Of a stretch of DNA of 64,000 bases, positions 26,090 through 35,152 are shown piece by piece. Each line of letters begins with the position of its first letter. The first letter of the stretch is position 1. The stretch lies in NCBI RefSeq assembly GCF_000826105.1, contig NZ_CCYK01000006.1, positions 434,001 to 498,000 on the forward strand. Reading direction: 5' to 3'. The stretch is from Pseudomonas massiliensis. GTDB lineage: Bacteria > Pseudomonadota > Gammaproteobacteria > Pseudomonadales > Pseudomonadaceae. Under the pieces are notes generated by a model, which saw only the letters and a list, made by a program, of their open reading frames with translations, did no database searches and was not told where the DNA came from. The translations under genes and the position numbers were made by a program.

Positions 26090-27457
26090 ATGCAACCAGC
26101 ACATTCCCCTTCCAAGCCTGCCTCGCCTGGCGAGCTGATCTATGGTCTCGAGGATCGGCCACGGCCCATGGTGGCAATCCTTGCCGCGCTCCAGCATCTG
26201 TTGGCGATCATCGTGCCCATCGTCACTCCGGCGCTGCTGATCTGCCAGGCGCTAGGGGTATCACCTAGAGATACCAACCTGATCGTGTCCCTGAGCCTGA
26301 TCGTGTCGGGTATCGCCACCTACGTTCAGTGCCGCCGCTTCGGCCCATTGGGAGCCGGGTTGCTGATTGTCCAGGGCACCAGCTTCAACTTCGTCGGCCC
26401 GCTGATCGCCGGCGGCGCGGTCATGGTCAAGCAAGGCACGCCGGTAGAAGCCGTGATGGCGGCGATCTTCGGCGTAGTGATCGCCGGTTCCTTCGTGGAG
26501 ATCGGCATCTCGCGCATCCTGCCTTTCGTGAAGAAGCTCATTACCCCGCTGGTCACAGGCATCGTGGTGCTGATGATCGGCCTGACCCTGATCAAGGTCG
26601 GCCTGGTGAGCATGGGTGGTGGCTTCGGCGCCATGGCCAACGGCACCTTCGCCAACGGCGAAAACCTGCTGCTTTCCGGCGTGGTGCTGGCGGTGATCGT
26701 GGTGCTCAACCGCATCCCGCTGGTGTGGATGCGCAGCTGCGCCATCGTCATCGCCTTGCTGGTGGGTTATGCCCTGGCTGGCTACCTTGGCCGGCTGGAC
26801 TTCACCGGCATGCACCAGGCCCCACTGTTCCAGGTACCGACCCCCTTGCACTTCGGCCTGGGCTTCTCCTGGAGCCTGTTCATCCCCATGCTGGTGATCT
26901 ACCTGGTGACCTCCCTTGAAGCCATCGGTGACGTGACCGCCACCAGCAAAGTATCGCAGCAGCCAGTGGAAGGCCCGCTGTGGATGCAGCGCATCAAGGG
27001 CGGCGTACTGGTCAACGGCGTGAACTCGCTGCTGGCCGGGGTGTTCAACACCTTCCCAAGCTCGATCTTTGCCCAGAACAACGGCGTGATCCAGCTCACC
27101 GGCATCGCCAGCCGCCGCATCGGTGGCTGGATCGCGCTCATGCTGATCGTGCTCGGCCTGTTCCCGACCGTGGCCGGGGTGATCCAGGCTGTGCCGGAAC
27201 CTGTGCTAGGCGGTGCTGCCATGGTGATGTTCGGCGCGGTTGCCGCCAGCGGCATCAACATTCTGGCAGGCATCGACCTGGACCGACGCGCCCTGCTGAT
27301 CATCGCCGTCTCCCTGGCGCTGGGCCTGGGCGTGGCCCAGGTGCCCGAGTTCCTCGCCCACATGCCTGCGGCCCTGCGCAGCGTGCTGGAGTCCGGGGTT
27401 GCCACCGGTGGTATCTGCGCGTTGCTGCTGAACTGGTTCCTGCCTCATCGAGAGTGA
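26090..27457 (+). CDS. Nucleobase:cation symporter-2, xanthine/uracil permease family
   Basis: A 455-residue inner-membrane permease of the NCS2/NAT family with 12-14 hydrophobic segments. Family signatures are present: QHLLA in the first membrane region (the QH motif), SLEAIGDVTATS with the substrate-binding Glu in TM8, and FAQNNGVIQLTGIASR in TM10 (the NAT signature with the Asn-Gly pair). These are closest in type to XanP/XanQ-like purine (xanthine) permeases rather than UraA, so proton-coupled xanthine or related purine uptake is the best guess. It stands alone behind its own promoter. Confidence 0.87.
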   Translation: MQPAHSPSKPASPGELIYGLEDRPRPMVAILAALQHLLAIIVPIVTPALLICQALGVSPRDTNLIVSLSLIVSGIATYVQCRRFGPLGAGLLIVQGTSFNFVGPLIAGGAVMVKQGTPVEAVMAAIFGVVIAGSFVEIGISRILPFVKKLITPLVTGIVVLMIGLTLIKVGLVSMGGGFGAMANGTFANGENLLLSGVVLAVIVVLNRIPLVWMRSCAIVIALLVGYALAGYLGRLDFTGMHQAPLFQVPTPLHFGLGFSWSLFIPMLVIYLVTSLEAIGDVTATSKVSQQPVEGPLWMQRIKGGVLVNGVNSLLAGVFNTFPSSIFAQNNGVIQLTGIASRRIGGWIALMLIVLGLFPTVAGVIQAVPEPVLGGAAMVMFGAVAASGINILAGIDLDRRALLIIAVSLALGLGVAQVPEFLAHMPAALRSVLESGVATGGICALLLNWFLPHRE

Positions 27458-27476
27458 TAGGGCCTGGTCAGCGACC

Positions 27477-27502
27477 TGGGGTTGGCAAGCAGGCCAGCCC
27501 CA
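27477..27502 (+). terminator. Hairpin downstream of the permease gene
   Basis: TGGGGTTGGC / GCCAGCCCCA forms a 10 bp stem (one G-U pair) with a 6 nt loop, 20 bp after the stop codon. It lacks a T-run, so it could be a weak terminator or an mRNA-protecting structure. Confidence 0.4.
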
Positions 27503-27598
27503 CTCTACGGTCGGGCGGTAGCGTGAACCGTCAAGACCTATCGTCCGAATCACGCCAAGCGGGCTGGCTACCTGTGTAGCTTTTGTTTCACTTACCCC

Positions 27599-28420
27599 AT
27601 GCTCAGGCCACTTCGGTTCCACACCATGCCCATCTCGCCGCGGCCTTCCGGCCAACCCGGCAAACAAGCGCTGCGACCGCTTTGTGCCGCGCTTTTCACC
27701 CTCCTCGCCCGGCTGAGTCATGCAGAGCCATTGAATATGGTCGAGCTTTACCTGGCTCCCGCGCCTCCCTTGAGCACCCTGGATTCTACAGGCGTCGGTG
27801 GGATCGTCGGTGAGGTAACGGTGCAGGCCGCCGCCCTGGCGGGCTACAGCCTACGCCCCGTTTCATTGCCCTGGCCCCGCTCGCAACGCATCGTACCCAC
27901 GGGGGAAAATCTGCTGATCATACCCTTGTCTCGTACACCGGACCGGGAAGAGCGTTACACCTGGATAGCGCCTGTGATCAGGATGGATCGCGCCTTTTTC
28001 ACCCTCGGCAAAGGGGTCGAGACCTTTGCCCAGGCACGCGAAACCTATCGGCGGATCGCCGTCGGCATGGGTAGCGCCCAGGAGCAGAAACTTCGTGATG
28101 AAGGCTTCAGCGACAGCCAGATCTACTCCCTCAAGATTGGGGAAAACCCTGCAAGAATGCTGCTCCTGGGCAGAGTGGACGCCTGGTTCAACGGTATCGC
28201 CGAAACCCGATACATCTGGAAAGAGGTGTCGGATCGACCGCTCACCATGAGCCCCGTGATCATGAGTTCGGATCTGTACCTGGCCTGTTCCAGACGCTGC
28301 GATCCGCAGATGGTCTTGAAACTCAAGGAGGCAGTGGAGCGTCTTCGTGCTGACGGTAGCCTGAGGCTGATTGTGGAGCGTTATTTAAAGGGGCTGCCAA
28401 GCCATGAAATGCCCCCCTGA
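27599..28420 (+). CDS. Periplasmic substrate-binding protein-like (SBP family 3)
   Basis: A 273-residue exported protein with a signal region (hydrophobic ALRPLCAALFTLLARLSHA, cleavage before EPLN) and an amino-acid-binding-protein-like bilobed domain at about 45-265. The first strand is MVELYLAPAPPLS, an RTPDREERYTWIAPV hinge segment lies in the middle, and VMKLKEAVERLRADGSL-like helix content (VLKLKEAVERLRADGS) comes near the end. No ABC permease or ATPase is adjacent, so it may be a stand-alone sensor-like binding protein. Two in-frame ATGs are possible (27599 and 27626); neither has a good ribosome site. Confidence 0.72.
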   Translation: MLRPLRFHTMPISPRPSGQPGKQALRPLCAALFTLLARLSHAEPLNMVELYLAPAPPLSTLDSTGVGGIVGEVTVQAAALAGYSLRPVSLPWPRSQRIVPTGENLLIIPLSRTPDREERYTWIAPVIRMDRAFFTLGKGVETFAQARETYRRIAVGMGSAQEQKLRDEGFSDSQIYSLKIGENPARMLLLGRVDAWFNGIAETRYIWKEVSDRPLTMSPVIMSSDLYLACSRRCDPQMVLKLKEAVERLRADGSLRLIVERYLKGLPSHEMPP

Positions 28421-28590
28421 CCCTGACTTCAGGCGCAGGCAGCTCCGCCACTAGCCGGGCATCTCCATTTGTAGCCATCCTTCGTTACGAACGGGGCCAG
28501 GTGAAACGCTCGATCATCCTGCTCCTGAGTGCCAGGTGGTCCTTAACCTCTGGCTTGTCGTCTCGAATGTTCATTCACTGCGCCAGCACG

Positions 28591-30144
28591 TCAGGTCGAT
28601 TTGGGAAACAGCTCGGGCGCCCACAGACTCGGGTCCACTTCCTTGAATTGCGCCCGCACGAAATGCGGCTTGAGCTTGAAAGGCACCGTGCAATCGAAGA
28701 TGGTCTTGGTCGTTGTACCCTTGGCATTGACGCGCGGGTCGTATTCGGGGGTTTGCGAAGGGTCGAGCACGTGCCCGGCCAACCCTGGGATGAAGACGGT
28801 ATCCAGGTCTCCGCTGTAGCGGGTCTGCATCGCCCAAAGCACATCATCGCTATCGAACAGGTCCACGTCCTCGTCCACGAGAATCACATTCTTGAGTTCC
28901 CGGTACACCCCTAGGGCAATCACCGCGGCTTGCCTGGCCATGCCATCGTCACCGGCATTACGCTTGGCCACCTGCACAATAGCCAGGAACTTGCCGCCGC
29001 CGGCGCTGTGCGCATAGACGTTCTTCACCAGGCCGGGCAAGGCATCCTCGCATTCCAGGTGAATGCTGGCTTCGGTCGGGATGCCAGCGAGGCTGACATG
29101 CTCTTCGCCTGGGCCGACCAATGTCTGCAGAATTGGCCGCGTGCGTGTGGTCACTGCCTTGACCCGGATCACTGGCAGGGCCGGGTTGGCCTCGCCGGTA
29201 TAGCCTGGGAACTCCGGCATCGCTTTACCGGTACGGGTGTTCTGGTCCTCGGCTACGCGCACGTTTGGCAGAATCTCTCCCTCGATCACGATTTCGGCCC
29301 GGGCAATGGCGTACTGCGGTACGCTCAGACATTCCACCAGCTCTACCGGGCGCCCACGTAGGCCGCCGGCCACGCACAGCTCGTTGAAGCCAAACGCAGT
29401 GGTGGGTGCTTCAAAGGTAGCGCCTATGGGAATGGCCGGGTCCAGGCCCATGTTGATCGATACCGGCAAAGGATTTCCCGCGGCTTCCGCTTTCTGGCGA
29501 AATGCATCGATATGGCGCCCGGGCGCAAAGAAGATCGATAGCTCGTTCCTGCTCTGCACGCAGAGCCGGTGAATGGTCACATCCACATTGTGGCGATCAT
29601 CCGGGTCGCTGCCCAACACCAGCCCCAGGCAGAAGTAGGGCCCGGCATCTTCAGCCGTGTTGGTAGGGGCCGGCAGCAGCGTTCTGAGGTCGAACCCGGG
29701 ATCATCGGCGTGGTGCACTATTTCCTGGCAGGGCGCCTGGTCCGCGCTGACCACAACGGGCGGCACCACGTTCCTGCGTGCCTGGGCCATCTGCACGCCC
29801 AACTCCCGCACCGGTGCGCCCAGCAGCGCGCTGACCCGCTCACGACTCGCCATCAACCCGACAAGTACGCGGGCGTCGGGAAATCCCTTGATGCGGTTGA
29901 ACGTCATGGCCGGCCCAGTGCGCGTCGGCCGCATTACAGTGCCACCCGCCCCTATGTAGCGATACACGCCAGCCAGCTCATCCTTGGGGTCGGTTTCGCG
30001 GTCGGTCTCGATGTACTGTCCCGGCAGCGTCTTGAGCAACTCGATGGCTGAACGCAGGTCGTTCACGGCTGGCACCTTCCACCCCTGGGGATGGGGCTGG
30101 CCGGGCTCTATGACCTGGTATGAGGAAGGTCGTTTCTGGGGCAT
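28591..30144 (-). CDS. UbiD-family (prenylated-FMN) decarboxylase
   Basis: A 517-residue UbiD-superfamily (de)carboxylase. Visible family features are GNPLPVSINMGLDPAI, the AEIVIEGEILPN segment with the active-site Glu pair, NVDVTIHRLCVQ containing the conserved Arg, and KNVILVDEDVDLFDSDDVLWAM near the C-terminus. Such enzymes need prenylated FMN made by a UbiX partner, which is not in this window. They decarboxylate aromatic, heteroaromatic or acrylic acids; the true substrate is unknown. The ATG at 30144 has GGAG about 9 nt before it and lies 13 bp after the SRPBCC stop, so the two are co-transcribed. Confidence 0.87.
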   Translation of the reverse strand: MPQKRPSSYQVIEPGQPHPQGWKVPAVNDLRSAIELLKTLPGQYIETDRETDPKDELAGVYRYIGAGGTVMRPTRTGPAMTFNRIKGFPDARVLVGLMASRERVSALLGAPVRELGVQMAQARRNVVPPVVVSADQAPCQEIVHHADDPGFDLRTLLPAPTNTAEDAGPYFCLGLVLGSDPDDRHNVDVTIHRLCVQSRNELSIFFAPGRHIDAFRQKAEAAGNPLPVSINMGLDPAIPIGATFEAPTTAFGFNELCVAGGLRGRPVELVECLSVPQYAIARAEIVIEGEILPNVRVAEDQNTRTGKAMPEFPGYTGEANPALPVIRVKAVTTRTRPILQTLVGPGEEHVSLAGIPTEASIHLECEDALPGLVKNVYAHSAGGGKFLAIVQVAKRNAGDDGMARQAAVIALGVYRELKNVILVDEDVDLFDSDDVLWAMQTRYSGDLDTVFIPGLAGHVLDPSQTPEYDPRVNAKGTTTKTIFDCTVPFKLKPHFVRAQFKEVDPSLWAPELFPKST

Positions 30145-30157
30145 GCTCAGCCACTCC

Positions 30158-30559
30158 TCACTGCTGTTCCACATAGTGTTTGAGACGGTTAAGCACATCG
30201 CCCCAATGGGTGTTGCAAAACGGCATATGGGGATCGTCGTCAGCCCAGCCATCATCACGTAGGCTTACCACGGTAAGCCCATCCCCCGCGTCGGCCAGCC
30301 TGAACGACAAGGTCTTGCCAGGAGAGGTGCCAGCGCCCTCAATGCAGGTCTGACGAATGCCCACGTCCGGCTCGAGGGAATCGGTGCGCCAGCTGAAACG
30401 CAAACCTGGTTTCGGAGTGAGGGTCAACACAGCTCCGGGAGTGATCTTGCCTTCCACCGTTCCAAGGTGCCAGCGCGCCATTTCGTCCCGCTCGGTCAAG
30501 GCTTTGTAGACGCGCTGCCGTGGCGCGTTGATCTTGGTTGCGTGGTGCAACGTACTCAT
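30158..30559 (-). CDS. SRPBCC (AHSA1-like) domain protein
   Basis: A 133-residue START-like protein of the Activator-of-Hsp90/SRPBCC family. It starts with MSTLHHATKINAPRQRVYKALTE-type sequence (first strand and helix), continues with RFSWRTDSLEPDVG and DDGWADDDPHMPFCNTHWGDVLNRLKHYVE (C-terminal helix). These domains bind hydrophobic ligands in a deep pocket. An AAGGAG ribosome site precedes the ATG at 30559. First gene of a two-gene unit with the UbiD decarboxylase; it may bind the acid or product handled by that enzyme (inference). Confidence 0.82.
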   Translation of the reverse strand: MSTLHHATKINAPRQRVYKALTERDEMARWHLGTVEGKITPGAVLTLTPKPGLRFSWRTDSLEPDVGIRQTCIEGAGTSPGKTLSFRLADAGDGLTVVSLRDDGWADDDPHMPFCNTHWGDVLNRLKHYVEQQ

Positions 30560-30699
30560 GACTTGCTCCTTGGCGCAGCGCGTTTTGCTCGGATGATGAT
30601 TAGTCCCGGCCCTATGGAAGGAATTCGATGAAATCTTGTTTATGTCGCGCCATGGTTTCCGAGCAGAGCAGCAGCGTCCCAAAGGCAGCCCGGGCCGTC

Positions 30700-30718
30700 A
30701 TTGATAACGCTTCTCAAT
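30700..30718 (+). promoter_or_regulatory. Fur-box-like site upstream of the second ECF sigma gene
   Basis: The 19 bp imperfect palindrome ATTGATAACGCTTCTCAAT fits the Fur operator style (AATGATAATnATTATCATT type). It lies 39 nt before the sigma ATG. Confidence 0.6.
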
Positions 30719-30757
30719 AGCGGTATCCTCGCCGCCTTTCCTGTTCCGAGCAGCACA

Positions 30758-31252
30758 ATGGACGCGGCCAGCAGACTCAGGCTGTACCTGGAACACCGGC
30801 GTTCGCTGGTGCGCTACGTCGCCTCCATGGTAGGAGGCACGGCACAGGCCGAGGACGTGGTACAGGACGCCTGGCTGCGCTTCGCCAATGAGCGCCTCAG
30901 CGATATCGAGCGCCCCCTGCCCTATCTCTATCGCATCGTGCGCAACCTGGCCCTGGATACGCAAAGGCGGTACGAACGCCAGCCATGGGCAAGTGACGAA
31001 CACGCCCTGGACGGGCTCAGCTGCGACCTCTCCTCACCCGAACGTCAGTTGCACGGTCATTACGAGTTGCGTCAGCTGGAACATGCCTTGTGTAAACTGC
31101 CGGCCAGAACCCGTCGGGCATTCGAGTTGCATCGGCTCGGTGGCCTGAGCTACCAGGCCATCGCCGAAGCCCTTGGAATCTCCGCGGGACTGGCCCATCA
31201 ATTGGTTCGCGAGGCGTTGGTACATTGCATGGAGGCGTTGGACGATGACTGA
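30758..31252 (+). CDS. FecI-type ECF sigma factor of the receptor/M16-protease locus
   Basis: A 164-residue iron-starvation-type ECF sigma factor: region 2 at about 8-70 (YLEHRRSLVRYVASMVGG, then AEDVVQDAWLRFAN) and region 4 at about 105-160 (LPARTRRAFELHRLGGLSYQ, then AIAEALGIS). The ATG at 30758 is preferred over an ATT at 30701 that would lie in the Fur-like box. It overlaps the FecR gene by 8 bp. It probably drives the 32322 receptor and the 35153 protease genes after a signal from the receptor. Confidence 0.88.
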   Translation: MDAASRLRLYLEHRRSLVRYVASMVGGTAQAEDVVQDAWLRFANERLSDIERPLPYLYRIVRNLALDTQRRYERQPWASDEHALDGLSCDLSSPERQLHGHYELRQLEHALCKLPARTRRAFELHRLGGLSYQAIAEALGISAGLAHQLVREALVHCMEALDDD

Positions 31253-32231
31253 GCATCCCCTTTCGGGCGGCGCTCCCCCGGAATCACTGGTCCGCTCCGC
31301 CAACCGGCAGGCGGCGGACTGGCTATTGCGTATCCAGGCCTCCCCCGAAGACGTGGACCTGCCCGAACAACTGGCCCAATGGCTGAACGAGCACGAATCC
31401 CACCCCAAGGCCTACGCCAAGGCTCAAAGAGCCTGGGCCCTGGCGGGGGGTCTTGCCCCGCGAGCGGCACCAGCGGCAGCAGAGGCGCGGGCTTTGCCCG
31501 TAAGTGCCCAGACACGTCCTCGGCAGCGACACCGACTGGCCTGGCTCAGCAGCGCGGCGGCGGCCGTGCTGATTGCGCTAGGGGCTTATCAACACTGGTT
31601 GCCAGGTGCCGACTACCGTACCGGCGTGGGCGAACGCAAGACCGTTGAACTGGCCGATGGCAGCCAGGTGCAACTGGATACTGACAGTGCCGTGACGGTG
31701 CGCTTCGAGGTAGGTGGGCGCCATGTAGAATTGCTGCGCGGGCAGGCCTTCTTCAAGGTCACTCACAACGCCAGTCGCCCCTTCCTGGTGGACGCTGGTC
31801 CCATCACCGTCACGGTCACCGGCACAGCCTTCGAGGTTGGGACTGGCCCAGATGGCGCACACGTAGAGGTAGCGCAAGGCTCGGTGCAGGTCGCCATGCC
31901 TGACGCATCGGTCGAAGTGCTCAAGGCCGGGGATAGCCTGCGCGCCGATGCCAGCGGCATGCACAAGGCCCCCCTCACCGCTGTTCAAATAGCGCCCTGG
32001 CGAAACGGACGCCTGGCGGTCAACGGCCAGTCCGTGGCCGAAGTGGTCAGGGAAATAGACCGTTACCTTCCCGGGACGGTGCTGATGCCGAACGATGAGC
32101 TCGGCCAGCGCAAAGTGACCGGGCTATATGACATTGACCAGCCGGAGCAGGCCCTGCGCTCGGTGCTACAGCCATGGTCAGCACGGCTTCGCCAGCTTGC
32201 GCCCTACATTTACGTCGTCGAAGAAAAATAA
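31245..32231 (+). CDS. FecR-type anti-sigma/sigma regulator of the receptor/M16-protease locus
   Basis: A 328-residue inner-membrane FecR protein. The cytoplasmic N-terminus (about 1-95) has ADWLLRIQASPEDVDLPEQL and WLNEHESHPKAYAKAQRAW, one TM helix is at about 98-115 (LAWLSSAAAAVLIALGAY), then the periplasmic FecR domain (GERKTVELADGSQVQLDT; VTGTAFEV) and a C-terminal receptor-contact domain (NGRLAVNGQSVAEVVREIDRY-like). The ATG at 31245 lies inside the end of the sigma gene (ATGACTGA overlap). It couples the receptor STN domain to the sigma factor. Confidence 0.88.
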   Translation: MTEHPLSGGAPPESLVRSANRQAADWLLRIQASPEDVDLPEQLAQWLNEHESHPKAYAKAQRAWALAGGLAPRAAPAAAEARALPVSAQTRPRQRHRLAWLSSAAAAVLIALGAYQHWLPGADYRTGVGERKTVELADGSQVQLDTDSAVTVRFEVGGRHVELLRGQAFFKVTHNASRPFLVDAGPITVTVTGTAFEVGTGPDGAHVEVAQGSVQVAMPDASVEVLKAGDSLRADASGMHKAPLTAVQIAPWRNGRLAVNGQSVAEVVREIDRYLPGTVLMPNDELGQRKVTGLYDIDQPEQALRSVLQPWSARLRQLAPYIYVVEEK

Positions 32232-32240
32232 TTTCACAAA
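32225..32240 (+). promoter_or_regulatory. A-rich/ATTTCACAA motif, candidate ECF sigma promoter element (second set)
   Basis: AAAAATAATTTCACAA begins inside the last codon of the FecR gene. It closely matches the sequence at 22424-22440 in front of the other receptor gene. A perfect AATGAG-A-CTCATT palindrome follows at 32282-32294, 27 bp before the receptor ATG. Confidence 0.35.
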
Positions 32241-32321
32241 TTCTGAAGATTTCTTTCTGCAGCGCGTCATTCCCCCGACTAATGAGACTCATTCGCAGGT
32301 TTTAACCTGCTCGGGAGACAG

Positions 32322-35141
32322 ATGCGTTACTTCATCCACAGCGAGCGCCGACCTTCATGGCTGGCCACTGCCCTATTGGCAAGCCTGTTCGTTGCCCATC
32401 CCGGGCAAGTATCGATGGCCGCCCCCTTGTACGATGCCGGTCAGGTCCAGGATTTCGACGTCCCTGCCCAGCCCTTGGGGGCGGCCCTGTTAGCGTTTGC
32501 TCAGCAAAGCGGCCTGCAACTGACCATTGATGACGCCTTGCTGGCCGGTCGCCGGTCCGCCCCCCTCATGGGCCATATGAGCAAGGCGGCCGCCTTGGAC
32601 CAGCTGCTTCGCGACTCAGGAATCGCCTGGTCGGTAGACCCGCACAACATGCTGACCTTCAGCCTGGCGCCAAGCGGTGTCACCGGTGCGGCCCTGAACC
32701 TGCTGAAGACACCCGCGCCGCCGGTGGAACTGGCACCCACGCTGGTGCTGGGCGAGGTGGAGAATGCCTATGCAGGTGCCACTGTCATCGACCGCCGTTC
32801 GATCCAAGCGTTTCCTGGCGCCAATGGCGATATCACCACCCTGCTACAGATGCACCCCTTGGTGAGCTTCGACAATGCTCAGAAAGGGTCCAACAGCCCC
32901 GGCGAGATCGAGCCCGCCAACATCAGTATCAATGGCGCCAAGTACTACCAGAACAGCTTCATGATCGACGGCGTCGGAATCAACAATGACCTGGACCCAG
33001 GGGCCAACAGCTACAACGAGATACGTCAGTTCGACTCTACTCCCAGCCGTGCCCACGGCATCGCCTTGGACGCGGACCTGCTGCAGGAAGTACGGGTGTA
33101 CGACAGCAACGTGCCAGCCGAATATGGCGGCTTCAATGGTGGCGTGGTCGACGCCATCACCCGCGCGCCCAGCCAGGCGTTGCATGGCAAGCTGTCCGCG
33201 GCCATGACCCGTTCGGAATGGACCCGCTACCACATCAGCGAAGCAGACCGCGGCGACTTCGAAACCGCCTCGGACGAGCAATACCAACCTGAATTCGTCA
33301 AGACGACCGTACGCGGAACCCTCGAAGGCCACCTCACCGAAAACTTTGGCGCCCTGCTCAATTTTTCCCGCAAGCGTTCGACCATTCCCCTGCATGCCTA
33401 TAGCGATGGCTACAGCAGCCAGACCAAGGACCAGACTCGCGAACTGGACAATTACCTGCTCAAGACCTACTGGCAGGTCAACGAGCAGCTGTTGCTGGAC
33501 ACGTCCTTTACCTACGCGCCCCAAGACAGCTACTACTTCGTGGCCAACCGCAAGGACTCCGGGTTCACCACCCAGAATGGTGGCTACCAGGCCTCGATCA
33601 AGGCCACCTGGCTCGCCGACCGGACAACCTGGACGCATACCTTGGCGCTGACCGACCTGCACAGCTCCAGGGACGCGGAAAGCGACGATTATGTGAACTG
33701 GTATTATTCCAGCACCAAGAACTGGGGGCGCCTGAACGGCAACACGTCGCGCAGCGCCGAAGGCAGTTTCGGCGACCTGGAGCAAACCCAGCGAGGCGTC
33801 AGCTACAAGCTCAAGGGGCAGTGGTTGCCCGTATCGCTCGGCGCCAGCGAGCACCGCGTCGGCGCGGGCCTGGAATGGGCCCATACTCGGGCCACCTGGG
33901 AGCGGGCCGATGATGCCCAGGCGGCCACTGGCCTGGGCCGAGACAACGGCGCCTGCCTGAGCGGTGATGCCCTGTGCTCCAACGGCACCCTGCTCAACGG
34001 CAGCAACCGCCAGTACGCGACGACCTACACGCGCTATGCCGCGGGGCGCCTGGAAACCCAACAGAACCAGTTGGGCGTCTTTCTCGAAGACCAGATCGTA
34101 TTGGGCCGCTACAGCGTACGCCCGGGCCTGCGCCTGGACTACGACAGCTATTCCACCCAGACCACCCTGGCCCCGCGCCTGGCCATGGACTATGACCTCT
34201 TCGGCGATCGCTCAACCGTACTAGTGGCGGGTGCGAACCGCTATTACGGCCGCAACCTGTACAAATACGCCCTGTCCGATGGCCGCCAGGCATTGAACAC
34301 TACCTATACTCGCCGCACTTACAACGGCGCCTGGACCGCCACGCGCCAGGTCAATACGACCCGCTACAGCAGCCTGGACGTGCCCTACGACGATGAACTG
34401 ATGGCAGGTATCCAGCAGCAATGGCTTGGCACGGATGTCGACTTCAAGTACGTACACCGCTTCGGCCGTGACAAGATCACTCGCAGCACCGCCAAGACAC
34501 AGCAGTTGGAAAGCGGCGACGGCAGTAGCTACGTTACCAACTACTACACCTGGACCAACGCTGGCCGCAGCGAAACGGACAGCCTCACCCTGACCGTGAC
34601 ACCCCGGCAGCGTCTCGACTGGTTGGGCACCCAGACCAGCGCCCAGCTGGCGGCGAACTGGACCCGCACGAAGGACGCGTACACCGACTACGAAAGCGTG
34701 CTCGATGCCAACGAGTATGCCGATGGTGACGTGGTCTATGACGGCAAGCTCACCCGCTGGAGCGAGCTTCCGGCGCGCAACTTCAATCGCCCTTGGACAC
34801 TGCGCCTGACCACCATCACCGATATCCCGGCGCTGAACCTGGACTGGAGCAACTTCTTCCGCTATCGCGGCAGCTATGACCAGATCGTGGACACCGGCGA
34901 TGACATTGCCCTGGACGGCATCGAGTATGCCCTTTATGAGAAGGCCCGCGTGCCGGGTGCCTTCACCTGGGATACCCAAGTGGCCTGGGAACTGCCCTTG
35001 CGCAAGGACGAAGCCGTGTTCGTCACCCTCGACATCACCAATCTCACTGACAAGGTGAACCGCATCGTCAGCGCCACCTCTGGCGCCACCACCTATGAAA
35101 CCGGCCGGCAATATTGGCTGGAAGTCGGCTACCGCTTCTGA
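32322..35141 (+). CDS. TonB-dependent receptor with STN signalling domain, paired with an M16 protease
   Basis: A 939-residue outer-membrane receptor. Signal peptide at about 1-37, STN domain at about 45-120 (FDVPAQPLGAALLAFAQQSG, then LLAGRRSAPLMG), a plug from about 140 (ISINGAKYYQNSFMIDGVGI; EVRVYDSNVPAEYGGFNGG), and a long barrel ending YWLEVGYRF with the usual terminal aromatic. It is clearly unlike the siderophore receptor at 22510: larger, and with a plug style seen in receptors for bulky cargo. Its stop codon is 11 bp from the protease start. With the sigma/anti-sigma genes it forms a cell-surface signalling set. Ligand unknown; an iron-bearing host or microbial protein or peptide is the leading idea (inference). 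Confidence 0.85.
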   Translation: MRYFIHSERRPSWLATALLASLFVAHPGQVSMAAPLYDAGQVQDFDVPAQPLGAALLAFAQQSGLQLTIDDALLAGRRSAPLMGHMSKAAALDQLLRDSGIAWSVDPHNMLTFSLAPSGVTGAALNLLKTPAPPVELAPTLVLGEVENAYAGATVIDRRSIQAFPGANGDITTLLQMHPLVSFDNAQKGSNSPGEIEPANISINGAKYYQNSFMIDGVGINNDLDPGANSYNEIRQFDSTPSRAHGIALDADLLQEVRVYDSNVPAEYGGFNGGVVDAITRAPSQALHGKLSAAMTRSEWTRYHISEADRGDFETASDEQYQPEFVKTTVRGTLEGHLTENFGALLNFSRKRSTIPLHAYSDGYSSQTKDQTRELDNYLLKTYWQVNEQLLLDTSFTYAPQDSYYFVANRKDSGFTTQNGGYQASIKATWLADRTTWTHTLALTDLHSSRDAESDDYVNWYYSSTKNWGRLNGNTSRSAEGSFGDLEQTQRGVSYKLKGQWLPVSLGASEHRVGAGLEWAHTRATWERADDAQAATGLGRDNGACLSGDALCSNGTLLNGSNRQYATTYTRYAAGRLETQQNQLGVFLEDQIVLGRYSVRPGLRLDYDSYSTQTTLAPRLAMDYDLFGDRSTVLVAGANRYYGRNLYKYALSDGRQALNTTYTRRTYNGAWTATRQVNTTRYSSLDVPYDDELMAGIQQQWLGTDVDFKYVHRFGRDKITRSTAKTQQLESGDGSSYVTNYYTWTNAGRSETDSLTLTVTPRQRLDWLGTQTSAQLAANWTRTKDAYTDYESVLDANEYADGDVVYDGKLTRWSELPARNFNRPWTLRLTTITDIPALNLDWSNFFRYRGSYDQIVDTGDDIALDGIEYALYEKARVPGAFTWDTQVAWELPLRKDEAVFVTLDITNLTDKVNRIVSATSGATTYETGRQYWLEVGYRF

Positions 35142-35152
35142 GAACCCCTGGC

